This document shows positions 17,219-26,038 of a DNA stretch of 64,000 nucleotides, in pieces. The notes beneath the pieces were generated by a model that ran no database searches, was not told the origin of the DNA, and saw only the letters and a list, made by a program, of their open reading frames with translations. Source of the stretch: Nioella aestuarii (GTDB taxonomy: Bacteria; Pseudomonadota; Alphaproteobacteria; Rhodobacterales; Rhodobacteraceae); NCBI RefSeq assembly GCF_050896395.1, contig NZ_JBPBBA010000004.1, forward strand, positions 62,001-126,000, given 5' to 3'. The translations under genes were made by a program, and so were the position numbers. Every line of letters begins with the position of its first letter. The first letter of the stretch is position 1.

Positions 17219-18583
17219 TTACTGCCCCTTTCCCGATGCTTTCATTGCGCGCAGTCGCGCCATGAGCCGAGCGCCGAGGCCCGTTTTGTTAACTTGCTTG
17301 GCGCGGCCAAGGGCCATGTCACCTGCGGGAACGTCCGTGGTGATGACAGAGCCTGATCCGGTCATGGCCCCGTCCCCCACCTTTACCGGCGCAACCAGCA
17401 TGGTGTTCGACCCGATAAAGACGTCGCGGCCTACGACGGTGCGGTGCTTGAAGACGCCGTCATAGTTGCAGGTGATGGTGCCCGCGCCGATATTGCTGCC
17501 CTCACCGATCTCGGCATCGCCGATATAGGAGAGGTGATTGACCTTGGCACCTTCGCCGATTTCAGCGGCTTTGACTTCGACGAAATTGCCGATCCGTGCG
17601 TCATTGCCCAGTTCTGCACCGGGGCGCAGGCGGGCGTAAGGCCCTACGATGGCGCGCGCGCCGACATGGCATCCTTCCAGATGAGAAAAAGCCCGGATCT
17701 GCGCATCGTTCTCGACCGTGACGCCGGGGCCGAAAACCACGTTGGGTTCCACCACCACGTCCCGGCCAAGATAGGTGTCGTGGGCAAAAAAAACGGTGCC
17801 TGGAGCGATCAGCGTCGCGCCATTCTCCATCGCCTCCGCGCGTTTGCGGTTCTGAAAGCGTGCCTCTGCCCCTGCCAGTTCGGCACGGGTGTTGATGCCG
17901 AGCGTCTCAGCCTCATCGCAGGAAATGGCCGTTGCACTCAGCCCCTTCGCGGCGGCAATGGCAGGCACGTCGGTCAGGTAGTATTCGCCCGAAGCATTGT
18001 CATTGCCAACCTCAGACAGAAGGGTCATCAGCGCTTCTGCATCAGCGGCCATAAGGCCGGAATTGCAGAACCCAATGGCCAGTTCATCGGGCGTCGCGTC
18101 CTTGGCCTCGACGATGCGTGCCAGACGGTTGCCTTCCATCACCAGCCGTCCGTAGCGCCCGGGATCGGCAGCCTCGAAGCCCAGAACCACGATATCATGG
18201 GTGGCGCGGGCGGCCAGCATACGCGAGAGTGTGTCTTCGCTGACAAAGGGTGTGTCGCCATAAAGGACAATGACGTCACCGTGAAAGCCCTTCAGCGCAG
18301 GGGCCGCCTGCAACACGGCGTGCCCGGTGCCCAGTTGTTCGGCCTGGTGGACGCAAATCGCGTTTTCGTCATGGGCGCGCACCGCGTGTTCCACATGCGC
18401 CCCGCCATGACCAACCACGACAACGGTCCGTTCCGGAGCCAGTGCAGCGCCAGCATCCATCGCATGGATGACAAGCGGCGCCCCCCCAAGCGGGTGCAGC
18501 ACCTTTGGCAGATCGGAGTTCATCCGGGTGCCTTGACCCGCCGCGAGGATCACAAGGGCGCAAGGCCGTTCATCAGACTGCAT
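17219..18583 (-). CDS. glmU: Bifunctional GlcNAc-1-P uridyltransferase / GlcN-1-P acetyltransferase
   Basis: 454 residues. The N-terminal pyrophosphorylase domain opens with ALVILAAGQGTRMNSDLPKV (nucleotide-binding loop); the C-terminal half is a left-handed beta-helix of hexapeptide repeats (GPYARLRPGAELGNDARIGN, NHLSYIGDAEIGEGSNIGAG). It catalyses the last two steps to UDP-GlcNAc. The ATG at 18581-18583 is preferred to an upstream ATG because AGGTGAC precedes it and the length then matches the family. It is followed immediately by glmS. Confidence 0.97.
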   Translation of the reverse strand: MQSDERPCALVILAAGQGTRMNSDLPKVLHPLGGAPLVIHAMDAGAALAPERTVVVVGHGGAHVEHAVRAHDENAICVHQAEQLGTGHAVLQAAPALKGFHGDVIVLYGDTPFVSEDTLSRMLAARATHDIVVLGFEAADPGRYGRLVMEGNRLARIVEAKDATPDELAIGFCNSGLMAADAEALMTLLSEVGNDNASGEYYLTDVPAIAAAKGLSATAISCDEAETLGINTRAELAGAEARFQNRKRAEAMENGATLIAPGTVFFAHDTYLGRDVVVEPNVVFGPGVTVENDAQIRAFSHLEGCHVGARAIVGPYARLRPGAELGNDARIGNFVEVKAAEIGEGAKVNHLSYIGDAEIGEGSNIGAGTITCNYDGVFKHRTVVGRDVFIGSNTMLVAPVKVGDGAMTGSGSVITTDVPAGDMALGRAKQVNKTGLGARLMARLRAMKASGKGQ

Positions 18584-18721
18584 GTCACCTGCTTTCGTTT
18601 TGTCGCCACCGGTATTATGCAAGCGGGCTAAGGGCGCAAGGCGGGCTTTCGTCAAAAACCCTTACGGATCGTTTCAATCGCAGGCGAAATCCTGCCAAGG
18701 CTGACGGAAAAAGGGGCAGAG

Positions 18722-19387
18722 ATGCGCACGGTGATCTTCGATCTGGACGGAACCCTGGCCGATACCAGCGGCGATCTGATCGCGGCGGGGAATGCAGCGA
18801 TGGCGGCCATGGGATACGCACCTCAGTTGGAGCGTGGGCAGGATGATCCGACGGCTTTGCGTGGCGGGCGGGCAATGCTAACCCTGAGTTTTGAACGGCT
18901 TGGCCATGATGCGCCCGGTCCGGAAATCGAGCGCGGCTATCCGATTTTGCTCGAGGCTTACGGGCAGGCCATTGATGTTCACACGGTGATGTATCCGGGC
19001 GCCGTGGCGGCGGTTGAGACGCTCTTGGCAGCGGACATTCGCGTGGGCGTCTGTACCAACAAACCCGAAGGGCTGGCCGAGACTCTGCTGACCCGGCTTG
19101 GCGTGCGCGGACTCTTTGGCTCGCTTGTGGGGGCAGATACATTGCCCACGCGCAAGCCCGACCCGGCGCCTTTCGTGGCGGCTGTTGAACGGGCAGGGGG
19201 CAACGTGGCCCGATCGCTGCTTGTCGGCGACACCATAACCGACCGCGAAACCGCACGCGCGGCGGGGGTTCCCTCGGTTCTGGTGACCTTCGGACCGCTC
19301 GGGGCGGGGGTGGTCGACCTGGAGCCCGAGGCATTACTTCATCGCTATGAGGATATGCCGGCACTTGCCCGCCAGCTTCTGGATTGA
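18722..19387 (+). CDS. gph: Phosphoglycolate phosphatase-like HAD hydrolase
   Basis: 221 residues. HAD motif I is VIFDLDGTLADT with nucleophile Asp8 and Asp10; motif II is GVCTNKP; the motif III lysine is in TRKPDPAPF; motif IV is LLVGDTITDRETARAAG. The alpha-helical cap lies after motif I. It would dephosphorylate 2-phosphoglycolate, although HAD specificity is hard to read from sequence. Divergent from glmU, with a ribosome site (AAAAAGGGGCAGAG) before the ATG. Confidence 0.87.
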   Translation: MRTVIFDLDGTLADTSGDLIAAGNAAMAAMGYAPQLERGQDDPTALRGGRAMLTLSFERLGHDAPGPEIERGYPILLEAYGQAIDVHTVMYPGAVAAVETLLAADIRVGVCTNKPEGLAETLLTRLGVRGLFGSLVGADTLPTRKPDPAPFVAAVERAGGNVARSLLVGDTITDRETARAAGVPSVLVTFGPLGAGVVDLEPEALLHRYEDMPALARQLLD

Positions 19388-19420
19388 CGAAGGCCGGGCA
19401 AGCCCCCTAAGACTTCGCCC

Positions 19421-20620
19421 ATGAACACAGTATTCAAAGGTAGTTTCACACAGCAGGAACCGATCCCCGACGCCGGGATCGAAGCCGCGCTTCGGGTGAT
19501 GCGTGGTGGCCGACTTCACCGCTATAACGTGGTCGATGGCGAAATCGCTGAGACCGCCTTGCTGGAAGAAGAATTTGCCGCCTACACAGGCGCAAAATAT
19601 GCGCTCGGTCTTGCCTCGGGCGGGTATGCGATTGGCTGTGCATTGCGGGCACTTGGGGTGCGGTCCGGCGACAAGGTTCTGACCAACGGCTTTACGCTGG
19701 CCCCGGTGCCAGGCGCGATTGCCGCTGTCGGCGGAGAGCCCGTTTTCGTGGAAGTGACCGAGGATTTGACCATCGACCTCGACCACCTTGCACGGCTGGT
19801 GGCAGAGACGGACGCCAAGGTGCTGCTGCTGTCGCATATGCGTGGACATATCTGCGACATGGAGCTGCTGATGCAGATCTGTGACGGCGCAGGGGTTAAG
19901 GTGGTCGAAGATTGCGCTCATACCATGGGCGGCGCCTGGAAAGGTGTGCCGTCTGGGCGGCATGGCGCGATGGCGGCCTATTCCACGCAGACCTACAAGC
20001 ACATGAACTCTGGCGAGGGCGGGTTCCTGACCTCTGATGATCCGGACCTGATGGCGCGCGCGATCATCTTGTCTGGCAGCTATATGCTCTACGCCCGTCA
20101 CCGCGCGGCCCCGCCGCCCGAAGCCTTTGAGCAGGTCAAGTGGGTGACGCCCAATGTCTCGGGCCGGATGGATAACCTGCGCGCCGCAATCCTGCGTCCG
20201 CAACTGGCGGACTTGCCGCGCCAGATCGAGCGGTGGAATTCCCTCTACCGCGCGGTCGAGGATGGGCTGCGCAATACGCCGGGGCTGAAGATTATCGACC
20301 GGCCCGCCGAGGAAAGCATCGTCGGCTCGTCTATTCAGGTCCTGCTGCCGGACTTCACGCCTGACCAGATCGGCGAGGTGCTGAAAGCCTGCGGAACGCG
20401 AGGGGTGGAATTGAAATGGTTCGGAGGCGCGGAACCCGTGGCCTTCACCTCGCGCTATGACAGCTGGCGTTACGCCAACCCACAAAGCCTGCCCAACACC
20501 GATCGCATTCTTGCAGGGCTTCTGGACATGCGTCTGCCTCTGACCTTCTCAGTCGAGGATGCGCGGCTGATTTCTGAGATCATCCGCGAGGAAGTAAGCC
20601 GGGTCGCCCTGGCCAGTTGA
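19421..20620 (+). CDS. DegT/DnrJ/EryC1/StrS-family aminotransferase
   Basis: 399 residues, fold-type I PLP enzyme. The putative Schiff-base Lys193 lies in STQTYKHMNSGEGGFL, with VVEDCAHTMGG as the PLP aspartate block. DegT-family enzymes make amino sugars or act as dehydratases, but this one stands outside any sugar cluster and the family is broad, so the substrate is not assigned. It starts 33 bases after gph on the same strand and may be cotranscribed with it. Confidence 0.85.
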   Translation: MNTVFKGSFTQQEPIPDAGIEAALRVMRGGRLHRYNVVDGEIAETALLEEEFAAYTGAKYALGLASGGYAIGCALRALGVRSGDKVLTNGFTLAPVPGAIAAVGGEPVFVEVTEDLTIDLDHLARLVAETDAKVLLLSHMRGHICDMELLMQICDGAGVKVVEDCAHTMGGAWKGVPSGRHGAMAAYSTQTYKHMNSGEGGFLTSDDPDLMARAIILSGSYMLYARHRAAPPPEAFEQVKWVTPNVSGRMDNLRAAILRPQLADLPRQIERWNSLYRAVEDGLRNTPGLKIIDRPAEESIVGSSIQVLLPDFTPDQIGEVLKACGTRGVELKWFGGAEPVAFTSRYDSWRYANPQSLPNTDRILAGLLDMRLPLTFSVEDARLISEIIREEVSRVALAS

Positions 20621-20632
20621 GCGCGGCAATCG

Positions 20633-20691
20633 AAAAATCTTCCAGAAGATTTTTCTGCCCAGACCTCCGAAAAATCTTCGGGAAGATTTTT
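20633..20691. repeat. Pair of identical-arm palindromes
   Basis: AAAAATCTTC-CA-GAAGATTTTT (20633-20654) and AAAAATCTTC-GG-GAAGATTTTT (20670-20691). The arms are perfect 10-mers, the centres two bases, the gap 15 bases. With T-runs on both strands they could terminate the DegT transcript, but the duplication is unusual for a terminator. A second pair of the same design occurs at 25973-26015. Confidence 0.75.
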
Positions 20692-20737
20692 CTGCGGCCT
20701 CGTCTTCGTGCCGTAGCGTCGTGTCATCAGGATTCCT

Positions 20738-20766
20738 TTGACTCTGGCACTGCGGATGCGTATTAA
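20738..20766 (+). promoter_or_regulatory. Sigma-70-type promoter of the leucine catabolic operon
   Basis: TTGACT (20738-20743) and TATTAA (20761-20766) are separated by exactly 17 bases. This is the best -35/-10 pair seen in the window. It lies 36 bases ahead of the ivd ATG, whose ribosome site is AAGGAGGAGG. Confidence 0.65.
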
Positions 20767-20786
20767 CTGAACAAGCGTTCAATTAA
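20763..20786. promoter_or_regulatory. 24-bp palindromic operator overlapping the ivd -10 box
   Basis: TTAACTGAAC-AAGC-GTTCAATTAA: 10-base arms matching at nine positions around a 4-base centre. It covers the -10 element and probable start point, as expected for repression by a TetR-type dimer. TetR- and MerR-type regulators of acyl-CoA/leucine degradation are known in proteobacteria; no regulator gene is in the window. Confidence 0.6.
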
Positions 20787-20801
20787 GGAGGAGGGCTGCG
20801 C

Positions 20802-21965
20802 ATGTTCACGGCCAGCATGACGTTCGACCTGGGCGAAGACGTGAATGCGTTGCGCGACATGGTGCATCGCTGGGCACAGGATCGTGTCCGCCCCATGGCG
20901 CAGGACATCGACAAGCAGAACCTGTTCCCGGCAGACCTGTGGAAAGAGATGGGTGATCTCGGGCTGCTCGGCATCACCGTGCCCGAGGAATATGGCGGCG
21001 CGGGCATGTCCTACCTGGCCCATGTGATCGCAGTTGAGGAAATCGCGCGGGCCTCTGCCTCGGTCTCGCTCTCCTACGGCGCGCATTCCAACCTGTGCGT
21101 CAACCAAATCAAGCTGAACGGCACTGACGAGCAGCGCGCGAAATACCTGCCACGTTTGGTATCGGGCGACCATGTGGGCGCGCTGGCCATGTCCGAGGCC
21201 GGGGCCGGGTCCGACGTCGTGTCGATGAAGCTTCGCGCGGAGAAGCGCAATGACCGCTTCGTTCTGAACGGCACCAAGTACTGGATCACCAATGGCTGCG
21301 ACGCCGATACGCTGGTGGTCTATGCCAAGACCGACCCCGAGGCGGGCAGCAAGGGCATCACCGCCTTCCTGATCGAGAAGGAGATGGTGGGCTTCAGCAC
21401 GTCGGAACATTTCGACAAGCTCGGTATGCGCGGCTCGAACACGGCGGAACTGATCTTCGAAGACGTGGAAGTGCCCTTCGAGAACATTCTCGGCGAAGAG
21501 GGCAAGGGCGTCCGCGTGCTGATGTCGGGGCTCGACTATGAACGTGTGGTACTGGCAGGCATAGGCACCGGTATCATGGCCGCCTGCCTGGATGAAATCA
21601 TGCCCTATATGCGTGACCGCAAGCAGTTCGGTCAGCCGATTGGCAACTTCCAGCTGATGCAGGGCAAGATCGCCGACATGTACACGGCGATGAACTCGGC
21701 CCGCGCTTATGTCTACGAGGTCGCAAAGGCCTGCGATCGGGGCGACGTGACCCGGCAGGACGCAGCGGCCTGCTGTCTCTATGCCTCGGAAGAGGCGATG
21801 AAGCAGGCGCATCAGGCGGTGCAGGCCATGGGGGGCGCAGGGTTCCTGTCTGACAGCCCGGTTGCCCGCATTTTCCGCGACGCCAAGCTGATGGAAATCG
21901 GGGCGGGCACCTCGGAAATCCGGCGGATGCTGGTGGGGCGCGAATTGATGAACACGATGGGCTGA
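20802..21965 (+). CDS. ivd: Isovaleryl-CoA dehydrogenase
   Basis: 387 residues, acyl-CoA dehydrogenase family. It oxidises isovaleryl-CoA to 3-methylcrotonyl-CoA with FAD, passing electrons to ETF. Visible blocks include EEYGGAGMSYLAHVIAVEEI, MSEAGAGSDVVSMKL, TKYWITNG, and GLDYERVVLAGIGTGI, in which the glutamate matches the IVD-type catalytic position; the C-terminal IGAGTSEIRRMLVGRE is standard. It is the first gene of a leucine degradation operon and is followed by methylcrotonyl-CoA carboxylase, which uses its product. Confidence 0.95.
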   Translation: MFTASMTFDLGEDVNALRDMVHRWAQDRVRPMAQDIDKQNLFPADLWKEMGDLGLLGITVPEEYGGAGMSYLAHVIAVEEIARASASVSLSYGAHSNLCVNQIKLNGTDEQRAKYLPRLVSGDHVGALAMSEAGAGSDVVSMKLRAEKRNDRFVLNGTKYWITNGCDADTLVVYAKTDPEAGSKGITAFLIEKEMVGFSTSEHFDKLGMRGSNTAELIFEDVEVPFENILGEEGKGVRVLMSGLDYERVVLAGIGTGIMAACLDEIMPYMRDRKQFGQPIGNFQLMQGKIADMYTAMNSARAYVYEVAKACDRGDVTRQDAAACCLYASEEAMKQAHQAVQAMGGAGFLSDSPVARIFRDAKLMEIGAGTSEIRRMLVGRELMNTMG

Positions 21966-21987
21966 GCCCCTGTTCCGGGAGGATGAG

Positions 21988-23592
21988 ATGAAACTGACAT
22001 CGAAGGTTATCACCGGCTCAGAGGATTTCGCGGCCAATCGCGCGGCGCATCTGGAGGCTTTGGCCGTGGTGCGCGAGGCGGCGGAGGCGGCTGCGCTTGG
22101 GGGCGGCGAGAAATCCCGTGCCCGGCATCTCAGCCGGGGCAAGATGCTGCCGCGTGAACGGGTGGCGAACCTGCTCGATCCCGGTTCACCCTTTCTGGAA
22201 GTGGGCGCGACCGCCGGCCACTGGATGTATGACGGGGCCGCCCCCTGTGGGGGTGCCATCGCGGGCATCGGCCGGGTGTATGGGCAGGAGGTCATGGTCG
22301 TCTGCAATGACGCCACCGTGAAGGGCGGCACCTACTACCCGATCACCGTCAAGAAACACCTGCGCGCGCAGGAGATTGCCGAGCAGAACAACCTGCCCTG
22401 CGTCTACCTTGTGGACTCGGGCGGCGCGAACCTGCCGCAGCAGGACGAGGTTTTTCCCGATCGGGAACATTTCGGGCGCATCTTCTTCAACCAGGCCAAT
22501 ATGTCGGCCAAGGGCATCCCGCAGATCGCGGTCGTCATGGGGTCTTGCACGGCGGGCGGGGCCTATGTGCCAGCCATGTCGGACGTCACCATTATCGTTA
22601 AGGAACAGGGCACGATCTTCCTTGCCGGTCCGCCGCTGGTAAAGGCCGCGACAGGAGAAATCGTCAGCGCCGAGGAGCTTGGCGGCGGCGATACGCATAC
22701 GCGCCTGTCCGGCGTGGCCGATTACCTTGCCGAGGACGACGCCCATGCGCTGGCACTGGCGCGACAGGCGGTGGCAGGGCTAAACCGGAAAAAGCCCGCG
22801 ACCGTGGATTGGCAAAGCCCCGAAGATCCGGCCTATGACCCGGAAGACATCCTCGGTGTGGTGCCGGCAAGTCTGACCACGCCCTATGATATCCGTGAGG
22901 TTATTGCCCGCGTTGTCGATGGCTCACGTTTCGACGAGTTCAAAGCGCGGTTTGGCGAAACCATCATCTGCGGCTTTGCCCATGTCATGGGCTGTCCGGT
23001 CGGGATCGTGGCCAATAATGGTGTGCTCTATAGCGAAAGCGCCCAGAAAGCCGCGCATTTCATCGAACTGTGCAGCCAGCGGAATATCCCTTTGGTCTTC
23101 CTGCAAAACATCACAGGCTTTATGGTGGGCCGCAAATACGAGGCTGAGGGGATCGCGCGCCACGGCGCCAAGATGGTAACGGCGGTGGCGACCACGAAAG
23201 TGCCCAAGATCACCATGCTGGTTGGCGGCAGTTTTGGGGCCGGGAATTACGGCATGGCGGGGCGGGCCTATTCCCCCCGGTTCCTGTGGACCTGGCCCAA
23301 TTCCCGCATCTCGGTCATGGGCGGCCCGCAAGCGGCGGGCGTGCTAGCGACCGTCAAGCGCGACGCGATCGAGCGGGCAGGCGGTGCGTGGTCGGCAGAG
23401 GAAGAGGCGGAGTTCAAGCGCCCCACGCTTGAGATGTTCGAGCACCAGTCGCATCCGCTCTATGCCTCAGCCCGGCTCTGGGATGACGGGATCATCGACC
23501 CGCGCAAGACGCGCGAGACGCTGTTCCTGTCACTCTCGGCCTCTCTCAACGCCCCGATCGAGGAAACGCGCTTCGGCGTGTTCCGGATGTGA
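21988..23592 (+). CDS. mccB: 3-methylcrotonyl-CoA carboxylase, carboxyltransferase (beta) subunit
   Basis: 534 residues of acyl-CoA carboxyltransferase type (N- and C-domains). Blocks include DSGGANLPQQDEVFPDREHF, MGSCTAGGAYVPAMSD, LAGPPLVKAATGE, NNGVLYSESAQKAAHFIEL and GSFGAGNYGMAGRAYSPRF. It transfers carboxyl from biotin to 3-methylcrotonyl-CoA, giving 3-methylglutaconyl-CoA. It follows ivd by 22 bases, with GGGAGGATGAG as the ribosome site; the biotin-bearing partner lies one gene further on. Confidence 0.95.
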   Translation: MKLTSKVITGSEDFAANRAAHLEALAVVREAAEAAALGGGEKSRARHLSRGKMLPRERVANLLDPGSPFLEVGATAGHWMYDGAAPCGGAIAGIGRVYGQEVMVVCNDATVKGGTYYPITVKKHLRAQEIAEQNNLPCVYLVDSGGANLPQQDEVFPDREHFGRIFFNQANMSAKGIPQIAVVMGSCTAGGAYVPAMSDVTIIVKEQGTIFLAGPPLVKAATGEIVSAEELGGGDTHTRLSGVADYLAEDDAHALALARQAVAGLNRKKPATVDWQSPEDPAYDPEDILGVVPASLTTPYDIREVIARVVDGSRFDEFKARFGETIICGFAHVMGCPVGIVANNGVLYSESAQKAAHFIELCSQRNIPLVFLQNITGFMVGRKYEAEGIARHGAKMVTAVATTKVPKITMLVGGSFGAGNYGMAGRAYSPRFLWTWPNSRISVMGGPQAAGVLATVKRDAIERAGGAWSAEEEAEFKRPTLEMFEHQSHPLYASARLWDDGIIDPRKTRETLFLSLSASLNAPIEETRFGVFRM

Positions 23593-23599
23593 GGCCGAT

Positions 23600-24019
23600 A
23601 TGACCAAGAAAGCCCTGCAAGAGATCATCGACGCAAACCCCGAGGCAGAAACCTTTCGCTTTGGGGACAGCGCCAAGCTTTGTGCCGAGATCCTGTCGCT
23701 TGTGCGCGCCGGAAAAAAGACCGCCACCTGCGAGGCGATGCGCGCCTATACGCAAGAAGGCGATGCCCTGCCGGTGGTGGGACGCCGTGACGTTGCCCTG
23801 AACTGGGACGGGACGCCCGCCGTTATGCTGGAAACGGTCGAGGTGAAGATCCGCCGCTTCGAAGAGATGGACGAAGAATTCGTGGCCGCGCAAGGCGAAT
23901 TCCGCGACCTGGCCCACTGGCGCAAGGGGTATCGGGCCTATTTCACCCGCAATGGCGGTTTCTCGGAAGACATGGAAATCATGTGCGAACGGTTCCGCAT
24001 GGTGGAGGACTACGCATGA
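23600..24019 (+). CDS. ASCH-domain protein inside the leucine operon
   Basis: 139 residues. The stretch from about residue 18 (AETFRFGDSAKLCAEILSLV, then RAGKKTATCEAM) through VALNWDGTPAVMLETVEVKI and a C-terminal HWRKGYRAYFTR fits the ASCH beta-barrel, a PUA-like fold associated with RNA or modified-nucleotide binding and, in some members, amidohydrolase activity. Its stop overlaps the mccA start (ATGA), so it is expressed with the carboxylase. What such a protein does between the two carboxylase subunits is unknown. Confidence 0.82.
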   Translation: MTKKALQEIIDANPEAETFRFGDSAKLCAEILSLVRAGKKTATCEAMRAYTQEGDALPVVGRRDVALNWDGTPAVMLETVEVKIRRFEEMDEEFVAAQGEFRDLAHWRKGYRAYFTRNGGFSEDMEIMCERFRMVEDYA

Positions 24020-25965
24020 TGTTCACCAAGATCCTGATTGCCAATCGCGGCGAGATTGCCTGCCGGGTGATAGACACGGCCCGCGCCATGGGGGTGCGGA
24101 CGGTGGCCGTCTATTCCGACGCCGATGCCGGAGCGCGACATGTGGCGATGGCCGATGAGGCCGTGCATATCGGCGGGCCTGCACCGGCTGACAGCTACCT
24201 GAAAGGCGATGTGATCATCTCGGCGGCTCTGGCAACCGGCGCAGAGGCAATTCACCCCGGCTATGGCTTTCTGTCCGAAAACCCCGATTTCGTGGATGCG
24301 GTCGAGGCTGTAGGGCTGACCTTTATTGGGCCGTCGGCAGATGCGATCCGCAAGATGGGTCTCAAGGATGCGGCCAAGAAGCTGATGGAGGAGGCGGGCG
24401 TTCCCGTCGTGCCGGGCTATCATGGCAACAATCAAGACCCCGAGCACCTGGCGGGCGCGGCCGATGCCATCGGTTACCCGGTGCTGATCAAGGCCGTCGC
24501 CGGTGGTGGTGGCAAGGGGATGCGCAAGGTCGACCGGCCCGAGGATTTCATGAACGCGCTTGCCAGTGCCAAGGGTGAGGCGAAGACCGCCTTTGGCAAT
24601 GACGCGGTGCTGATCGAAAAATATGTCCTGCAACCGCGTCATATAGAGGTGCAGGTGTTTGGCGATGGCACCCGCGCGGTTCACCTTTTTGAACGCGACT
24701 GCTCGCTGCAGCGCCGCCATCAGAAGGTGATCGAGGAGGCGCCCGCGCCGGGCATGACCGAAGAGATGCGCGCGGCCATGGGGCAGGCCGGCGTACGCGC
24801 TGCCGAGGCCATCGGCTACAAGGGCGCAGGCACAGTTGAATTTATCGTGGATGGCTCCAATGGGCTGCGCCCTGACGGGTTCTGGTTCATGGAAATGAAC
24901 ACGCGCCTTCAGGTGGAGCACCCGGTGACAGAGGCGATTACAGGTGTCGATCTTGTGGAGTGGCAATTGCGCGTTGCGGCGGGCGAAACCCTGCCTAAGC
25001 ACCAAGACGAGCTGACCATCACCGGCCATGCGTTCGAGGCACGCCTATATGCCGAGGATGTGCCGAAGGGCTTTCTGCCCGCAACTGGCACGCTGGCGCA
25101 TCTGAAATTCCCCGATGGCGCGCGCTGTGACACTGGTGTGCGGGCGGGCGATACGATCAGCCCCTGGTACGATCCGATGATTTCCAAGGTCATCGTGCAT
25201 GGCCCCACCCGCGCGGTTGCGCTGAAGCGCCTGGATCAGGCTTTGGCGGGCGCACAGGTTGCGGGCTCGGTGACGAACCTGGCCTTCCTGCGGGCACTGG
25301 CGCGGCACGAAGGTTTTGCGGCGGGGGATGTGGATACCGGCCTGATTGATCGTGACCTCGACAGCCTTGCCGCCGATCCGGTGGCCTGTTCGCGGGCGCA
25401 GTCGTTGGCCGCGCTGGCGGCGCTTGGGCTGCATCGGGACGGGCCTGCGCTTCAGGGGTTCAGCCTTTGGTCGCCTCTGCGTCAGCGCGTTGTCTTCGAC
25501 TATCGCGACGAACGGCTGAGTGCGGCTGTGGAAACGCTGGCACCGGGCCGGTTCTGGGTCGAGATCGGGGACGCTGTGCACGAGATCACGCGCCAAGCGG
25601 GCCGTTGGAGCGTGGATGGCGCGCCCACGCCCGCCGAGGTTGTGACCCATGCAGCGGGCATCTCGGTGTTCTGGGGCAATGGCTATGGCTTCGATCCTGT
25701 GGATCCGCTGGACGTGGAAACCGAGGGTGCGTTGGCGCTTGGCCTGATCGTCGCGCCGATGCCGGGGCTGGTGAAAGCCGTATTCGTGGACGCAGGGCAG
25801 GTGGTGGCCGCAGGCGACCGTCTGGCGATTCTGGAAGCGATGAAGATGGAGCACACGTTGACCGCAGGCCGGGATGGCACCGTGGCCGAAGTGCTGGCCA
25901 GCGCCGGTCAGCAGGTAGAGGAAGGCGCGGCGCTGATCCGTCTGGAAGACGAGGACGAGACATGA
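24016..25965 (+). CDS. mccA: 3-methylcrotonyl-CoA carboxylase, biotin carboxylase/BCCP (alpha) subunit
   Basis: 649 residues. The biotin carboxylase part (KILIANRGEIACRVIDTARA, GGGGKGMRKV, FMEMNTRLQVEHPVTE) spans about 1-450, followed by a BT-type linker domain and a C-terminal biotinyl domain with the AMKMEHT lysine. It carboxylates its biotin with ATP and bicarbonate and works with MccB. The start is ATG 24016 or the ATG directly after it; the first overlaps the ASCH stop. The holoenzyme would need the BirA encoded at 52.4 kb. Confidence 0.95.
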   Translation: MMFTKILIANRGEIACRVIDTARAMGVRTVAVYSDADAGARHVAMADEAVHIGGPAPADSYLKGDVIISAALATGAEAIHPGYGFLSENPDFVDAVEAVGLTFIGPSADAIRKMGLKDAAKKLMEEAGVPVVPGYHGNNQDPEHLAGAADAIGYPVLIKAVAGGGGKGMRKVDRPEDFMNALASAKGEAKTAFGNDAVLIEKYVLQPRHIEVQVFGDGTRAVHLFERDCSLQRRHQKVIEEAPAPGMTEEMRAAMGQAGVRAAEAIGYKGAGTVEFIVDGSNGLRPDGFWFMEMNTRLQVEHPVTEAITGVDLVEWQLRVAAGETLPKHQDELTITGHAFEARLYAEDVPKGFLPATGTLAHLKFPDGARCDTGVRAGDTISPWYDPMISKVIVHGPTRAVALKRLDQALAGAQVAGSVTNLAFLRALARHEGFAAGDVDTGLIDRDLDSLAADPVACSRAQSLAALAALGLHRDGPALQGFSLWSPLRQRVVFDYRDERLSAAVETLAPGRFWVEIGDAVHEITRQAGRWSVDGAPTPAEVVTHAAGISVFWGNGYGFDPVDPLDVETEGALALGLIVAPMPGLVKAVFVDAGQVVAAGDRLAILEAMKMEHTLTAGRDGTVAEVLASAGQQVEEGAALIRLEDEDET

Positions 25966-25972
25966 GCGGGGC

Positions 25973-26015
25973 AAATTTCTTGGAAGAAATTTGGCAAGAA
26001 TTTTCGAAAATTCTT
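25973..26015. repeat. Second pair of short palindromes
   Basis: AAATTTCTT-GG-AAGAAATTT (25973-25992) and AAGAATTTT-CG-AAAATTCTT (25996-26015), each with 9-bp perfect arms and a 2-base centre, three bases apart. They sit in the gap between mccA and the GST gene in the middle of an operon, so strong termination there would split it. Same design as 20633-20691, different sequence. Confidence 0.75.
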
Positions 26016-26038
26016 GTCCCCGGCGGAAAGGTGGCACG

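Noticed and set aside
23384..23599. Longer start for the ASCH gene inside mccB
   Set aside because: The upstream 72 codons overlap mccB in another frame and look like a shadow (Arg/Ser-rich); ATG 23600 follows the mccB stop directly.
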